A stretch of 20,614 nt of DNA, taken from positions 1 to 20,614 of IMG/VR virus record IMGVR_UViG_3300035126_000542. The stretch is one strand, 5' to 3'. Under the pieces are notes generated by a model. That model did no database searches, had not been told where the DNA came from, and saw nothing but the letters and a program-made list of their open reading frames with translations. The position numbers and the translations under genes are program-made. Source of the DNA: a virus. The number at the start of each line of letters is the position of its first letter. Positions within the stretch are counted from its first letter, which is position 1. Below, one piece after another: positions 7,824-14,085 of the stretch.

Positions 7824-8999
7824 TTAAACCACAACATACTTCCCAGAGTTACTGACCCTTAACTTGTTGAGGGCCACATACCGCATCGCATCGCAGGCGT
7901 GGTTGAACGAGTCAATCGGAACCCCCGTGTTCTTGCCTTCCTTGTCGGTCGCCCAAGTATAGGACCGCAGTTCCTTGATGAGGTTGGTGCTATCCTTGGT
8001 TACCTGCAACTTAAAGCGTTTCAGGATGTCTATCCCGTTCCTGACCGAGTCGGGACCTTTCTCCGCTGGCTTGATGTTGAAACCTAACCGATAGATTTCT
8101 TCGATGGACTTCGGTTCTGCTGAATCCGCCACGATCTCCCAAGCCCTTGTGATGCCCAGCGACCGCAACTTGTCTGCGATGTCTTGGTTGGTTAGACCCG
8201 TGGAGTAGAGCAGTTCTTGGATGAGCAGGCAGTCCCCTTGGCGGTAGATAGCGACCAAGGCCGTAGGGTCGTTGCTAAAGCCCCAGTCAAGCCCTAAGGC
8301 GACGAATTTCGCACGGCTGACATCTATACCCTCCACCACCTCGAAGTCCTCGTAGATAGCACCCTGAAGCGTCCCGACTTGACCGAGGCCATACACCTTC
8401 CACCAGTTCGCCCAATAGGCAGAGGTTTCGGCTTTGGTGCGGTTCAGTTCGATGTCCCTCCTAATCGTGTCGGGCAAAGCCTCGTTGTCCTGATAGGTCA
8501 GGATGAGCAGTTCGGAATCGTCCTCTCGCAGGACCTCGGTATGCGCCCAAAACTCGTGCGTCGGGTTGAAGTCGATGTAGATGGCCTCGCTGGTACGGAT
8601 GGCTAACTGATAGTAGGACTCGAAGTCAATGTTGTTCGCCTCGTTGATGAATAGCACCTGCCTCCTTGCACCCCGGAGCCTTGCCTCTTGGTCAGCCGAG
8701 AAAAACTCGATGGTGCTACGGTTAGCGAACTGGTAGGTCAGCAGGGTCTTGTTCCACCTTGCCGGAACGAAGATGCCCTTGGCAATCATTATCTTGATGA
8801 AGTCCCGAATCGCACCCCTCCGAAGGTGAGGCACGGTTTCCCCGACGATGCTGATTTCGGTCTTCTTCGTGCAAGCCTGTTTGATTAAAACGCAAAGGAT
8901 GCTGAAGGTCTTGGAGGCCGAGGTCCCTCCTTGGATGACCCGTTTACGATGGGTCAGCGATTCAATCTTCCGCTTGGCGGTGGTGTTTATGACCTTCAT
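7824..8999 (-). CDS. terL: Terminase large subunit (DNA-packaging ATPase and nuclease)
   Basis: The motor that pumps phage DNA into the prohead and cuts concatemers. The protein has 391 residues from the ATG at 8999 (a TTG three bases earlier is in frame). The ATPase part has a Walker A variant GGTSASKT (24-31) and Walker B VLFINEA with the catalytic Glu at about 120. The RNase H-like nuclease part has LGLDWGFSNDP with Asp 238, ADSAEP with Asp 292, and HACDAMRY with Asp 370, the acidic metal-binding set. Length and motif spacing fit PBSX/Terminase_3-type proteins. The start shares one base with the small terminase stop (TGATG). Unusually, no portal gene follows; a membrane peptide and glycan-modifying enzymes do. 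Confidence 0.95.
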   Translation of the reverse strand: MKVINTTAKRKIESLTHRKRVIQGGTSASKTFSILCVLIKQACTKKTEISIVGETVPHLRRGAIRDFIKIMIAKGIFVPARWNKTLLTYQFANRSTIEFFSADQEARLRGARRQVLFINEANNIDFESYYQLAIRTSEAIYIDFNPTHEFWAHTEVLREDDSELLILTYQDNEALPDTIRRDIELNRTKAETSAYWANWWKVYGLGQVGTLQGAIYEDFEVVEGIDVSRAKFVALGLDWGFSNDPTALVAIYRQGDCLLIQELLYSTGLTNQDIADKLRSLGITRAWEIVADSAEPKSIEEIYRLGFNIKPAEKGPDSVRNGIDILKRFKLQVTKDSTNLIKELRSYTWATDKEGKNTGVPIDSFNHACDAMRYVALNKLRVSNSGKYVVV

Positions 9000-9415
9000 C
9001 AATCATCTTCAGTCCATTGTTCAATGAACACTTGATTCTCCTGTTTGTCAACCAAGGAGTTCAACCGTTGGGTGATGCTTGCGTTGTACTGACCGACCAT
9101 ACCCCCTTCGATTTGGTCTTGGCGGATGACTCGCTTTATGCGTGAACAGATACTTAAATAGTCGGAGTAGTTGCCCTTCGTGTTGGCAAAGTAGTGTTCA
9201 AGGCCATCAATGATACCTGCATCCGCACACCAGTTCTCAAAGCCTTCCAAGGTCAGCGGACGCTCCAAAGGCTCATGCTGGGGGATAGCATCCTTGCCGG
9301 GGAATACCGTCTTAGTCCTTGGGTTTGCCTTGACCTGCGAGCGGTATGCCTCAAAGTACTCCCACATCTTTTCGGGGGTTTCAATGTATTTGCCGTGTCC
9401 TCTGCTGGTTCCCAT
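8999..9415 (-). CDS. terS: Terminase small subunit (P22 gp3-like)
   Basis: A protein of 138 residues that would recognise the packaging site and load the large terminase on DNA. It contains RPLTLEGFENWCADAG (about 52-67), then HYFANTKGNYSDYLSICSRI and a helical RVIRQDQIEGGMVGQYNASI (about 95-114); this arrangement is that of gp3-type DNA-packaging proteins, whose central helices build a ring. It is immediately followed by the large subunit (one-base overlap), the usual terS-terL order, and preceded by a 46-aa frame with which it also shares one base. No separate DNA-binding motif is clear. The call rests on both pattern and position. Confidence 0.8.
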   Translation of the reverse strand: MGTSRGHGKYIETPEKMWEYFEAYRSQVKANPRTKTVFPGKDAIPQHEPLERPLTLEGFENWCADAGIIDGLEHYFANTKGNYSDYLSICSRIKRVIRQDQIEGGMVGQYNASITQRLNSLVDKQENQVFIEQWTEDD

Positions 9416-9555
9416 CAGTATTCAATTTTGTCGATTAGGTCGCTTATCTTGTTTACGATTTTCATTTTCACTTCGTACTGGTTCGGGGCATTGGAATCGT
9501 CCACCGCTCCGATGCAGTCGCATAGGGTGGTGATGACCATCATCAGCGAGTCCAT
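9415..9555 (-). CDS. Small protein of unknown function upstream of terS
   Basis: A 46-residue frame from the ATG at 9555 (a GTG at 9567 is also in frame), beginning MDSLMMVITTLCDCIGAVDD and ending in an amphipathic helix (IVNKISDLIDKIEY). The same frame runs further upstream to 9972, but that part lies over the 156-aa gene in another frame and is not coding. The stop TGA shares its last base with the terS ATG, so coupling is likely. Length and helix content would fit a small packaging accessory protein, but no family is recognised. Confidence 0.5.
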   Translation of the reverse strand: MDSLMMVITTLCDCIGAVDDSNAPNQYEVKMKIVNKISDLIDKIEY

Positions 9556-9577
9556 CCGAGCCTGCACTTGGGCTTCG

Positions 9578-10048
9578 TCATCCTTCGCCTTCGAGTTCGC
9601 CAAGTTCTCGGAGTTTATTCCTGCTCCATGATAAAGCCGACTTGCCACCCCACAGGAGGTAGGAGATGTAACCGCAGTCCGAGGTATCGTCTGCGTTGTC
9701 GTAGTAGGTTTCTGCCCGGGACAGGTAAGAGTGCATCCGCTTGATGGTTTCAACCGAGATGGGTTCGCCCTTGGACAAAGTTGCTGCACGAACTTTGCCT
9801 GTTTGCGTCGCACACTTGTTCCCGTTCCTTTCGTTGAGTTCAATCCCTCGCTTGGCATTGGCCCGAATCTCTTGGCCGTAATCGGAGTACGACTCGAACT
9901 GCTGCCTTTTGTGATTCTCCCACGTTGAGCCACAAACCGCCAATCGTTGAGCCGTATCGGGGAACTCCGCATTGGTTTGGTTATTGCTCATGCAGCGACC
10001 GATAAAGCCTTCTTTGCTTTCGTTATTGTTCGGGATTGGTAGGGGCAT
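9578..10048 (-). CDS. Phage protein of unknown function with 'MPLP' N-terminus and RG-repeat-like domain
   Basis: A protein of 156 residues. The N-terminus (MPLPIPNNNESKEGFIGRCM, then FPDTAQRLAVCGSTWE) is a short cysteine-containing module I know from many Bacteroidota phage proteins near head genes. The second part, about 62-150, has AKRGIELNER..., KVRAATLSKGEPISVETIKR and YISYLLWGGKSALSW, which matches from memory a domain recurring in phage head-region proteins (KRGLELR...RAR.L..S..TI.RM...WLLWGG). The molecular role of either module is not known to me. The start overlaps the end of the preceding gene by 26 bases. Position just before terS suggests a packaging or head-related role. Confidence 0.65.
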   Translation of the reverse strand: MPLPIPNNNESKEGFIGRCMSNNQTNAEFPDTAQRLAVCGSTWENHKRQQFESYSDYGQEIRANAKRGIELNERNGNKCATQTGKVRAATLSKGEPISVETIKRMHSYLSRAETYYDNADDTSDCGYISYLLWGGKSALSWSRNKLRELGELEGEG

Positions 10049-10295
10049 TGCTTAGTGGGATTGTAACGGTGTTTTGGTTGGCTTCGGCAAACAAGTCCGC
10101 TTGCAGGTAAATGTATTGAAGGGCCGATTTTACGCAGTCCGCACACCACCAATTTGTAGGCGGTCGTCCGTGAGCGGTCAAGATGGCTTGCAGTTCACCA
10201 ACCGCATCGGGTGGCAGTCGCATCGTTAGGGATGCCACATATTGATCCCAGTACTTCCTGTGCTTCTGGGCAATTACGAACTGGTCGGTTGTCAT
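10023..10295 (-). CDS. Small protein of unknown function with a CxxC motif
   Basis: A 90-residue protein from the ATG at 10295, which overlaps the stop of the membrane-protein gene as ATGA. A longer in-frame reading to 10466 is ignored because it runs over that gene. Features: a basic N-terminal third (IAQKHRKYWDQYV), a central GRPPTNWWCADCVKSALQYIY (about 44-64) with a single Cys pair, and a polar tail. One Cys pair is not a full zinc site, so metal binding would need a dimer. No function is assigned. Tight packing on both sides supports it as a real gene. Confidence 0.6.
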   Translation of the reverse strand: MTTDQFVIAQKHRKYWDQYVASLTMRLPPDAVGELQAILTAHGRPPTNWWCADCVKSALQYIYLQADLFAEANQNTVTIPLSNAPTNPEQ

Positions 10296-10543
10296 TTGAA
10301 GGTCCATTCTCGGAGTAAAATTGCGGTGGCAGATGAGGCAAGCCCAAGGATAGGAGCCAAGTACCATTGGCAGGTCGGCAGGGTCAGGGCAACCCCAAGC
10401 CAAAACCCGAAGCAGGTCATGCACGAAAACGGCTTCCGCTTCGCAAAGGGCAAAGCGTAGAACCATCCCGGCAGTACCCGGAACTCCACGACCGCAAGGG
10501 TCGCTAAAGCACTAATCAGGATTGGAAAAACCAGTATATCCAT
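10292..10543 (-). CDS. Small integral membrane protein, possible holin-like
   Basis: An 83-residue protein with hydrophobic segments at about 3-22 (ILVFPILISALATLAVVEF), 44-56 (GFWLGVALTLP) and 61-76 (YLAPILGLASSATAIL), a basic stretch between the first two (AKRKPFSCMTCFG), and a short basic end. Two or three membrane spans are likely. The SCMTCFGFWLG core is one I have seen in small membrane proteins of Bacteroidota phages, function unknown. Size and spans would permit a holin, but the amidase endolysin is far away on the other strand, so that is only a suggestion. It overlaps the upstream sigma-like gene by 32 bases. Confidence 0.6.
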   Translation of the reverse strand: MDILVFPILISALATLAVVEFRVLPGWFYALPFAKRKPFSCMTCFGFWLGVALTLPTCQWYLAPILGLASSATAILLREWTFK

Positions 10544-11060
10544 TGGACTCGATTGCGGTTTTGATTTTGGCCTTGGCCTGTTCGATGGAGTAGATTATTG
10601 ACCTGTACGGGATGCCCGTTTCACGGCTCATGGCTTTCATATTCCCGGTCTGCATGAGCAGGTTCAGCAGTTCTTTGTCGTAGGGGAACGCTCCGTCCTT
10701 GGCCCAAGAGTCCATCTCTTGCTGGGCAATGGCCCAAAGGTCATCGAGCAGGGAATCGTAGTCTTTGCCCAGTTCTTGGGTTTCAGGATCCACTTCAACC
10801 CTCTCGTCGTGGTGTCGGTACTTCTTGGCAAATTGGTTGTTGTTGCCCCGGTAAAGGTTCATGATGAGCCGAACGATGTAAAAACGCAGGTAGCCTTGCA
10901 CCTGCATCTTGAGAATTTTGTCGGGGTCTTTTTCGAGCAGGATGAGGACGACCTCTTGTTCGAGGTCCTTCCAAAGCGGATTGCCCCCCGTAATGGTGAG
11001 GCAAGCCTTGCGGATTTCTCCGCTTCGATAAAGGTCAAGGATGGTAGCCTCTGCGTTCAC
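10512..11060 (-). CDS. Sigma-70-like (ECF-type) transcription factor, putative
   Basis: A 182-residue protein starting at GTG 11060; the first ATG in frame is at codon 52 and would remove part of the conserved region. WKDLEQEVVLILLEKDPDKI followed by YLRFYIVRLIMNLYRG (about 30-71) looks like sigma region 2 (core-binding and -10 recognition helices). The C-terminal part, MKAMSRETGIPYRSIIYSI and AKAKIK (about 141-167), is a helix-turn-helix like region 4. Between them lies an acidic linker. If correct, it redirects host RNA polymerase to phage promoters, and its place just ahead of the terminase and late genes fits a late-gene switch. It could also be a non-sigma helix-turn-helix regulator. Confidence 0.55.
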   Translation of the reverse strand: MNAEATILDLYRSGEIRKACLTITGGNPLWKDLEQEVVLILLEKDPDKILKMQVQGYLRFYIVRLIMNLYRGNNNQFAKKYRHHDERVEVDPETQELGKDYDSLLDDLWAIAQQEMDSWAKDGAFPYDKELLNLLMQTGNMKAMSRETGIPYRSIIYSIEQAKAKIKTAIESNGYTGFSNPD

Positions 11061-11086
11061 TGACGCAAAGATGGAGAGGGCTTTTC

Positions 11087-11386
11087 CTAATGTTGCAAAA
11101 AATCTCTCGTCCTGTTCAGAACCTGTGTACGAAGGAATTTAATGTCGGGCCTTGCTCTCATGTTTTTGGCAAGAATTTCGAGGTTGTGCATGACCGTTGC
11201 GTGGTTCCTCTTGATGATTCGCCCGATTTGGCAGTAGGTGTAGAGGTATTCGGAGTAGGCGATGTCTGCGAAGATGCTTCGAGCAAGGACCAGTTCTTGG
11301 GTCTTGACTTCGCTCAAGATGTCATCGGGGCTGACTCCGACGACCTCTGCCGTGTAGCCGAGGATGGTTCGTGAGATTAGGTCCAT
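11087..11386 (-). CDS. Stand-alone DnaA domain IV-like DNA-binding protein
   Basis: A 99-residue protein from the ATG at 11386, two bases after the DUF551 stop. The centre and C-terminal half carry the DnaA domain IV pattern: an initial helix (ISRTILGYTAEVVGVSPDDI), then QIGRIIKRNHATVMHNLEIL (about 55-74), equivalent to the DnaA signature (GR..G.RDHTTVLHA), and a final helix with KFLRTQVLNRTRDFL. The AAA+ part of DnaA is absent, so it can bind DNA but not form an ATP-driven initiator filament. Such fragments occur in Bacteroidota hosts and phages; a role in replication control or as repressor is possible. The family resemblance is clear; the function is inferred. Confidence 0.75.
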   Translation of the reverse strand: MDLISRTILGYTAEVVGVSPDDILSEVKTQELVLARSIFADIAYSEYLYTYCQIGRIIKRNHATVMHNLEILAKNMRARPDIKFLRTQVLNRTRDFLQH

Positions 11387-11388
11387 GG

Positions 11389-11571
11389 TTAAAACGGGTT
11401 TGGGGGTAGGGGCATCCAGTGGCTCACTTCGGAGAGGAACCAAGCTTGGTGTTCGTAGCACCAAAGGTGGCGGTTCTCAAGCCAGCCCATAAATTGATTC
11501 ATGTCCGTTGTGAAAATCAGGACGGGTTCACCAAGTTCCGGCATACGCTCGGAGCATTTAATCCACTCCAT
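11389..11571 (-). CDS. DUF551 family protein
   Basis: A 60-residue protein. It opens MEWIKCSERMPELGEPVLIF and closes with VSHWMPLPPNP, the two conserved ends of DUF551 (WI.C.ERLP..G..VL... and ..V.HWMPLPEPP). DUF551 proteins are common in phages; their function is not known to me. The ATG is one base after the stop of the CxxC peptide gene, and the DnaA-like gene begins two bases after its own stop, so it belongs to a compact run of small genes. Confidence 0.85.
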   Translation of the reverse strand: MEWIKCSERMPELGEPVLIFTTDMNQFMGWLENRHLWCYEHQAWFLSEVSHWMPLPPNPF

Positions 11572-11572
11572 G

Positions 11573-11725
11573 TCAGGCGTTTTTGGCTTGGAGGATACGA
11601 CCGAGCAGGGTCCAGTTGACGGACCAAGCCTTGATGGTTTCGCTTTTGTCGGGGCGGTTGCAGTTGACGCACTCCTTGCGGATGTGCAGTTGCCAGCGTC
11701 GGAAATCGGTTGGTGTGGTTTTCAT
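11573..11725 (-). CDS. 50-residue CxxC peptide of unknown function
   Basis: A short frame with ATG at 11725 and TGA ending at 11573. It starts MKTTPTDFRRWQLHIRKECV and has a single Cys pair (CVNC, 19-22) followed by a Trp-containing helix (AWSVNWTLLGRIL). It lies exactly between two other small genes, one base before the DUF551 ATG. The start region (GGTGTGGTTTTCATGGG on the plus strand) is repeated at the next upstream gene, so both begin MKTTP. Compact placement supports expression; no function is recognised. Confidence 0.55.
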   Translation of the reverse strand: MKTTPTDFRRWQLHIRKECVNCNRPDKSETIKAWSVNWTLLGRILQAKNA

Positions 11726-11735
11726 GGGTTTGGGG

Positions 11736-11978
11736 TTAATTGAGAAAGGTTATAGAATCAGGGGACTCCATTGTAACTTCTCCTGTTTCTATGTTTTCTG
11801 CTATTGCAAGTGTTTCTGCATATACGCAGTCTTTTTGTGGGTCTTCTGGATGGAGTTTTTTCGTACCTCGTTGTCCCCATCCGTGAAAAAAGGCTAAATA
11901 AGTGACATCTGGTTTTGGATACAAATTATAATACCGCACTTGGCATTTTCTCAGTTTTTCTTTGGGTGTGGTTTTCAT
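11736..11978 (-). CDS. AT-rich small gene of unknown function
   Basis: An 80-residue protein, visibly richer in A and T than its neighbours. It contains YLAFFHGWGQRG (about 27-38), then CVYAETLAIAENIETGEVTM (about 51-70), a layout like small accessory proteins in Bacteroidota that I cannot name. No membrane span. It is the first gene behind the promoter at 12068-12097, with a leader of about 85 bases that holds a 9-base direct repeat (AGGCTGACG on the plus strand, at 12007 and 12040). Base composition and first-gene position fit a recently acquired accessory gene. Confidence 0.55.
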   Translation of the reverse strand: MKTTPKEKLRKCQVRYYNLYPKPDVTYLAFFHGWGQRGTKKLHPEDPQKDCVYAETLAIAENIETGEVTMESPDSITFLN

Positions 11979-12067
11979 GGGGTTATGGTTTGGTTGGTAA
12001 GGTTATAGGCTGACGCTGGGGGAGGTTTGGTAAGACCAGAGGCTGACGGTTAGCGATTGCGTATAGG

Positions 12068-12097
12068 CAAATTTACACAACTATTCCACACTTGCAA
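12068..12097 (-). promoter_or_regulatory. Bacteroidota-type promoter for the small-gene/terminase operon
   Basis: On the minus strand TTG (12097-12095), 19 bases, then TAAATTTG (12075-12068) match the Bacteroidota -33/-7 pattern. It lies over the end of the VRR-NUC gene and about 90 bases ahead of the ATG at 11978. The ten bases GTAAATTTGC, which include the -7 box, recur exactly at the promoter before the primase. The leader between it and the start codon carries two AGGCTGACG copies, possible regulator sites. Activity is inferred from sequence. Confidence 0.6.
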
Positions 12098-12407
12098 CCA
12101 CTCTTTGAAAATCCTCCACGCTCCTGATGACCTCGTATCGGTAGCCTGCCTCTTGGACGACTCCCTGCCACCACTTCTGCGAGAGGGATTGCTTGCCTTT
12201 CTCGGCTTTGAACTCCAGCATCACCGCACCGGTGGGCGAGAGCCATATCATGTCGCTGACACCTGCGACCACGCCCATGGCCTTCATCACGCTGCCGGCA
12301 TAGGCATTCGGTGCGTTGTTGTTGACGGTGAATAATCGGCCACGCTGGTCGGGAAAGTTGTTCCAGTGCCACTGGAAGCATTCGGCTTGGAGTTTAAATT
12401 CTTGCAT
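12081..12407 (-). CDS. VRR-NUC domain nuclease
   Basis: A 108-residue protein that consists almost only of a VRR-NUC domain, a PD-(D/E)XK-type nuclease fold seen in phage and in FAN1-type repair enzymes. Visible are an N-terminal helix with Glu 9, GVSDMIWLSPTG with Asp 52, LEFKAEKGKQS with Glu 65 and Lys 67 (the E-x-K pair), Gln 73 and a C-terminal YEVIRSVEDF. The catalytic set appears complete. Stand-alone VRR-NUC proteins in phages are thought to cut branched DNA or recombination intermediates. The gene follows the SF2 helicase by four bases, so helicase and nuclease are likely made together and may act together. Confidence 0.85.
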   Translation of the reverse strand: MQEFKLQAECFQWHWNNFPDQRGRLFTVNNNAPNAYAGSVMKAMGVVAGVSDMIWLSPTGAVMLEFKAEKGKQSLSQKWWQGVVQEAGYRYEVIRSVEDFQRVVASVE

Positions 12408-12411
12408 GAAC

Positions 12412-13845
12412 TTACTTTAGGATTGGAAAACGGTCTTTATTGTGGAAGGCCCAGCCTGGCCTCCATCCCATGTAGCGGATGAACTCCAAGGCTTCGGCTT
12501 TGCTCTTGCATTGATTGTGCAGAACCCAAAACGGGCTGATGACCTTGGCCTTTGCCAGTTGAGCCTTTTGGTACATCGTGCTTTGCTTTGCCATTTCCAT
12601 GCCTTGGGCCTTGGTCAGCATCTGCAAACTTACGACTTCCCCTGGAGGCTTTGGCTTTCGCTCGTATTCAAACTTGCAATGCTTGCACTCCATGGCAGCC
12701 ACCGGGATAATGGCCTCGCAATTCTTGCAGTTCTTCACCCCACCAACGCCAGCGGATTCCCGTTTGCGTTTCTTCTTCAAGGACCATTCCCGGTTGGTTT
12801 CCCAAAAGCCATGGGTCTGCACGTTGTTCCCGAAATCCAGCACCGTGAACCGTGTCTTGGTTGGCGTTACCCTGGAGCCTCGGCCAACCATTTGCATGAA
12901 CAGGGGTAGGCTCGCAGTCGCCCGGTAAAGGATAACGACCTCGATGCTTGGTTCATCAAAGCCCGTGGTCATCAGGTCGCAGTTGCAAAGGATCCCATTG
13001 GTGGAATGCTTGAACCAGGCAAGGGTTTCGGCTCGTAAGGACTTTGGCATCTCTCCGTCAACGTGCCGGGCGTTGAACCCTGCACCCTGCAAAGCCTCGC
13101 AAACCTCCTTGCTCGATGCGATGTTGCTGGCAAACACGATTGCCTTCTTGCCTGGGCAGACCTTGGCGTAGTTCTGCACCACCCCGGCAAAGACCTTCCG
13201 CTCGCTGAATTGTTTGGCCATCTGCTCGGTGTCGTAGTCGTCGCCCTTCATGCGGATCCCGGAAAGGTCCTGCGTCATTCCGTAGGTCGTTGGTTCGGCC
13301 AGGTAGCCTTGGCTGATTAGTTCCTGCACCTGAACCGGTGCATGGAGGGCCTTGTAAAACTTCGAGAGGCATTCTTGCTTTCCCCTCCGCAATGGCGTTG
13401 CAGTCGCACCGATGACCACGGCCTTGAGGTTGATGTATGGCAGCAGGGGGTTAAATGTTTGCTTGTGGGCTTCGTCAATGATCACCAGGTCCATACGGGC
13501 CAAGAGGTCCGTGTATTCAGCAGAGTCCTTCCTTCGGCTGAATGTTTGAGCCATGGCAATGAAGCAGTTTCCTGAAACATCGAGCCGGGTGCGGTTGGCC
13601 TCAATCAGCGTCGGCTTAATTCCGAACTGGTCCAAGGCTCCATTGGATTGCCGGAGCAGTTCAACCCGGTCCGTGAAGATGATGGCCTGCTTGCCTTTCT
13701 CTAAGGCCCGTGCCACCATGTAAGTGAACATGACCGTCTTTCCGCTTCCAGTCGGGGAGCAGAGTATCAAGCGTCTTTTGCCCTCGGCAATACTTGTCCG
13801 CATTTGGTCAATAGCGGTTTGTTGGTAGGGTCTAAGTGTGGTCAC
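12412..13845 (-). CDS. SF2 DEAD/DEAH-box helicase with C-terminal zinc ribbon
   Basis: A 477-residue ATP-dependent nucleic-acid helicase. Seen in order: a Q-motif-like LRPYQQTAID (4-13), Walker A SPTGSGKT (30-37), DEAH (124-127), motif III GATATPLR (147-154), motif V-type TTGFDEPS (293-300) and motif VI QMVGRGSR (318-325). Residues 373-390 hold CKNC and CKHC separated by ten residues, a zinc ribbon likely to contact DNA. The start is GTG at 13845, fixed by an upstream in-frame stop and by the need to include the Q-like motif; the GTG lies inside one of the iteron-like repeats. It is paired with the VRR-NUC nuclease. A role in replication restart, recombination or origin opening is plausible. 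Confidence 0.9.
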   Translation of the reverse strand: MTTLRPYQQTAIDQMRTSIAEGKRRLILCSPTGSGKTVMFTYMVARALEKGKQAIIFTDRVELLRQSNGALDQFGIKPTLIEANRTRLDVSGNCFIAMAQTFSRRKDSAEYTDLLARMDLVIIDEAHKQTFNPLLPYINLKAVVIGATATPLRRGKQECLSKFYKALHAPVQVQELISQGYLAEPTTYGMTQDLSGIRMKGDDYDTEQMAKQFSERKVFAGVVQNYAKVCPGKKAIVFASNIASSKEVCEALQGAGFNARHVDGEMPKSLRAETLAWFKHSTNGILCNCDLMTTGFDEPSIEVVILYRATASLPLFMQMVGRGSRVTPTKTRFTVLDFGNNVQTHGFWETNREWSLKKKRKRESAGVGGVKNCKNCEAIIPVAAMECKHCKFEYERKPKPPGEVVSLQMLTKAQGMEMAKQSTMYQKAQLAKAKVISPFWVLHNQCKSKAEALEFIRYMGWRPGWAFHNKDRFPILK

Positions 13846-14085
13846 TTGTAGTTACTTTGAATTTGGGCGAAGTGACTACCAAAATCTGCGTTTTTGATAG
13901 CGTGAAGGGGGTTGTAGTCACTGTAGTCACTTTAGTTACTACTTTCTTTAGAGTATATATTATATGCACACACACACACACACACATGCACATATAAGGC
14001 CCTAAAGAAAAAACGCATTTTAAGTGACTAAGTGACTACACTAAAAGGGATGTCGCTTAGTATCAACTTGTTGGGCGTAGTCACT
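13838..14085. repeat. Array of 9-bp iterons GTAGTCACT, candidate phage replication origin
   Basis: Exact copies of GTAGTCACT or its complement AGTGACTAC are at 13871-13879 (reverse), 13914-13922, 13923-13931, 14031-14039 (reverse) and 14077-14085. Copies with one or two changes are at 13838-13846, 13848-13856, 13932-13940 and 14023-14031. Three abut in tandem at 13914-13940. The array surrounds an AT-rich stretch (13951-13965), a (CA)10 tract and an imperfect dyad (13944-13953 against 14000-14009). The site is the gap between the primase/VapE and SF2 helicase genes. Iterons next to an AT-rich segment beside replication genes are the usual shape of an origin; function is inferred. Confidence 0.6.
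13967..13986. repeat. (CA)10 dinucleotide repeat
   Basis: Twenty bases of perfect CA repeat sit in the centre of the iteron-bearing gap, between TATATG on the left and TGCACATATA on the right. It lies in the loop of an imperfect dyad whose arms are TTCTTTAGAG and CCCTAAAGAA. Alternating purine-pyrimidine DNA can adopt unusual helical forms; a part in origin melting is only a guess. The tract may vary in length between relatives. Confidence 0.8.

Noticed and set aside
7114-7827. 237-codon plus-strand frame opposite the glycosyltransferase-like gene
   Set aside because: Antisense shadow of a coupled, motif-bearing gene.
9415-9972. Long minus-strand frame of 185 codons
   Set aside because: Its upstream two thirds lie over the 156-aa gene with clear family patterns in another frame; only the last 46 codons are kept.
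10296-10466. Upstream extension of the 90-aa CxxC gene
   Set aside because: It runs over the membrane-protein gene; the ATG at 10295 overlaps that gene's stop by ATGA and is the better start.
12081-12091. Possible DnaA box near the end of the VRR-NUC gene
   Set aside because: TATTCCACA differs from TTATCCACA at two positions and is single, so chance is likely.
13967-13986. CRISPR-like or tandem array around the CA repeat
   Set aside because: It is a simple dinucleotide repeat; no spacers or regular repeat units were seen anywhere in the window.
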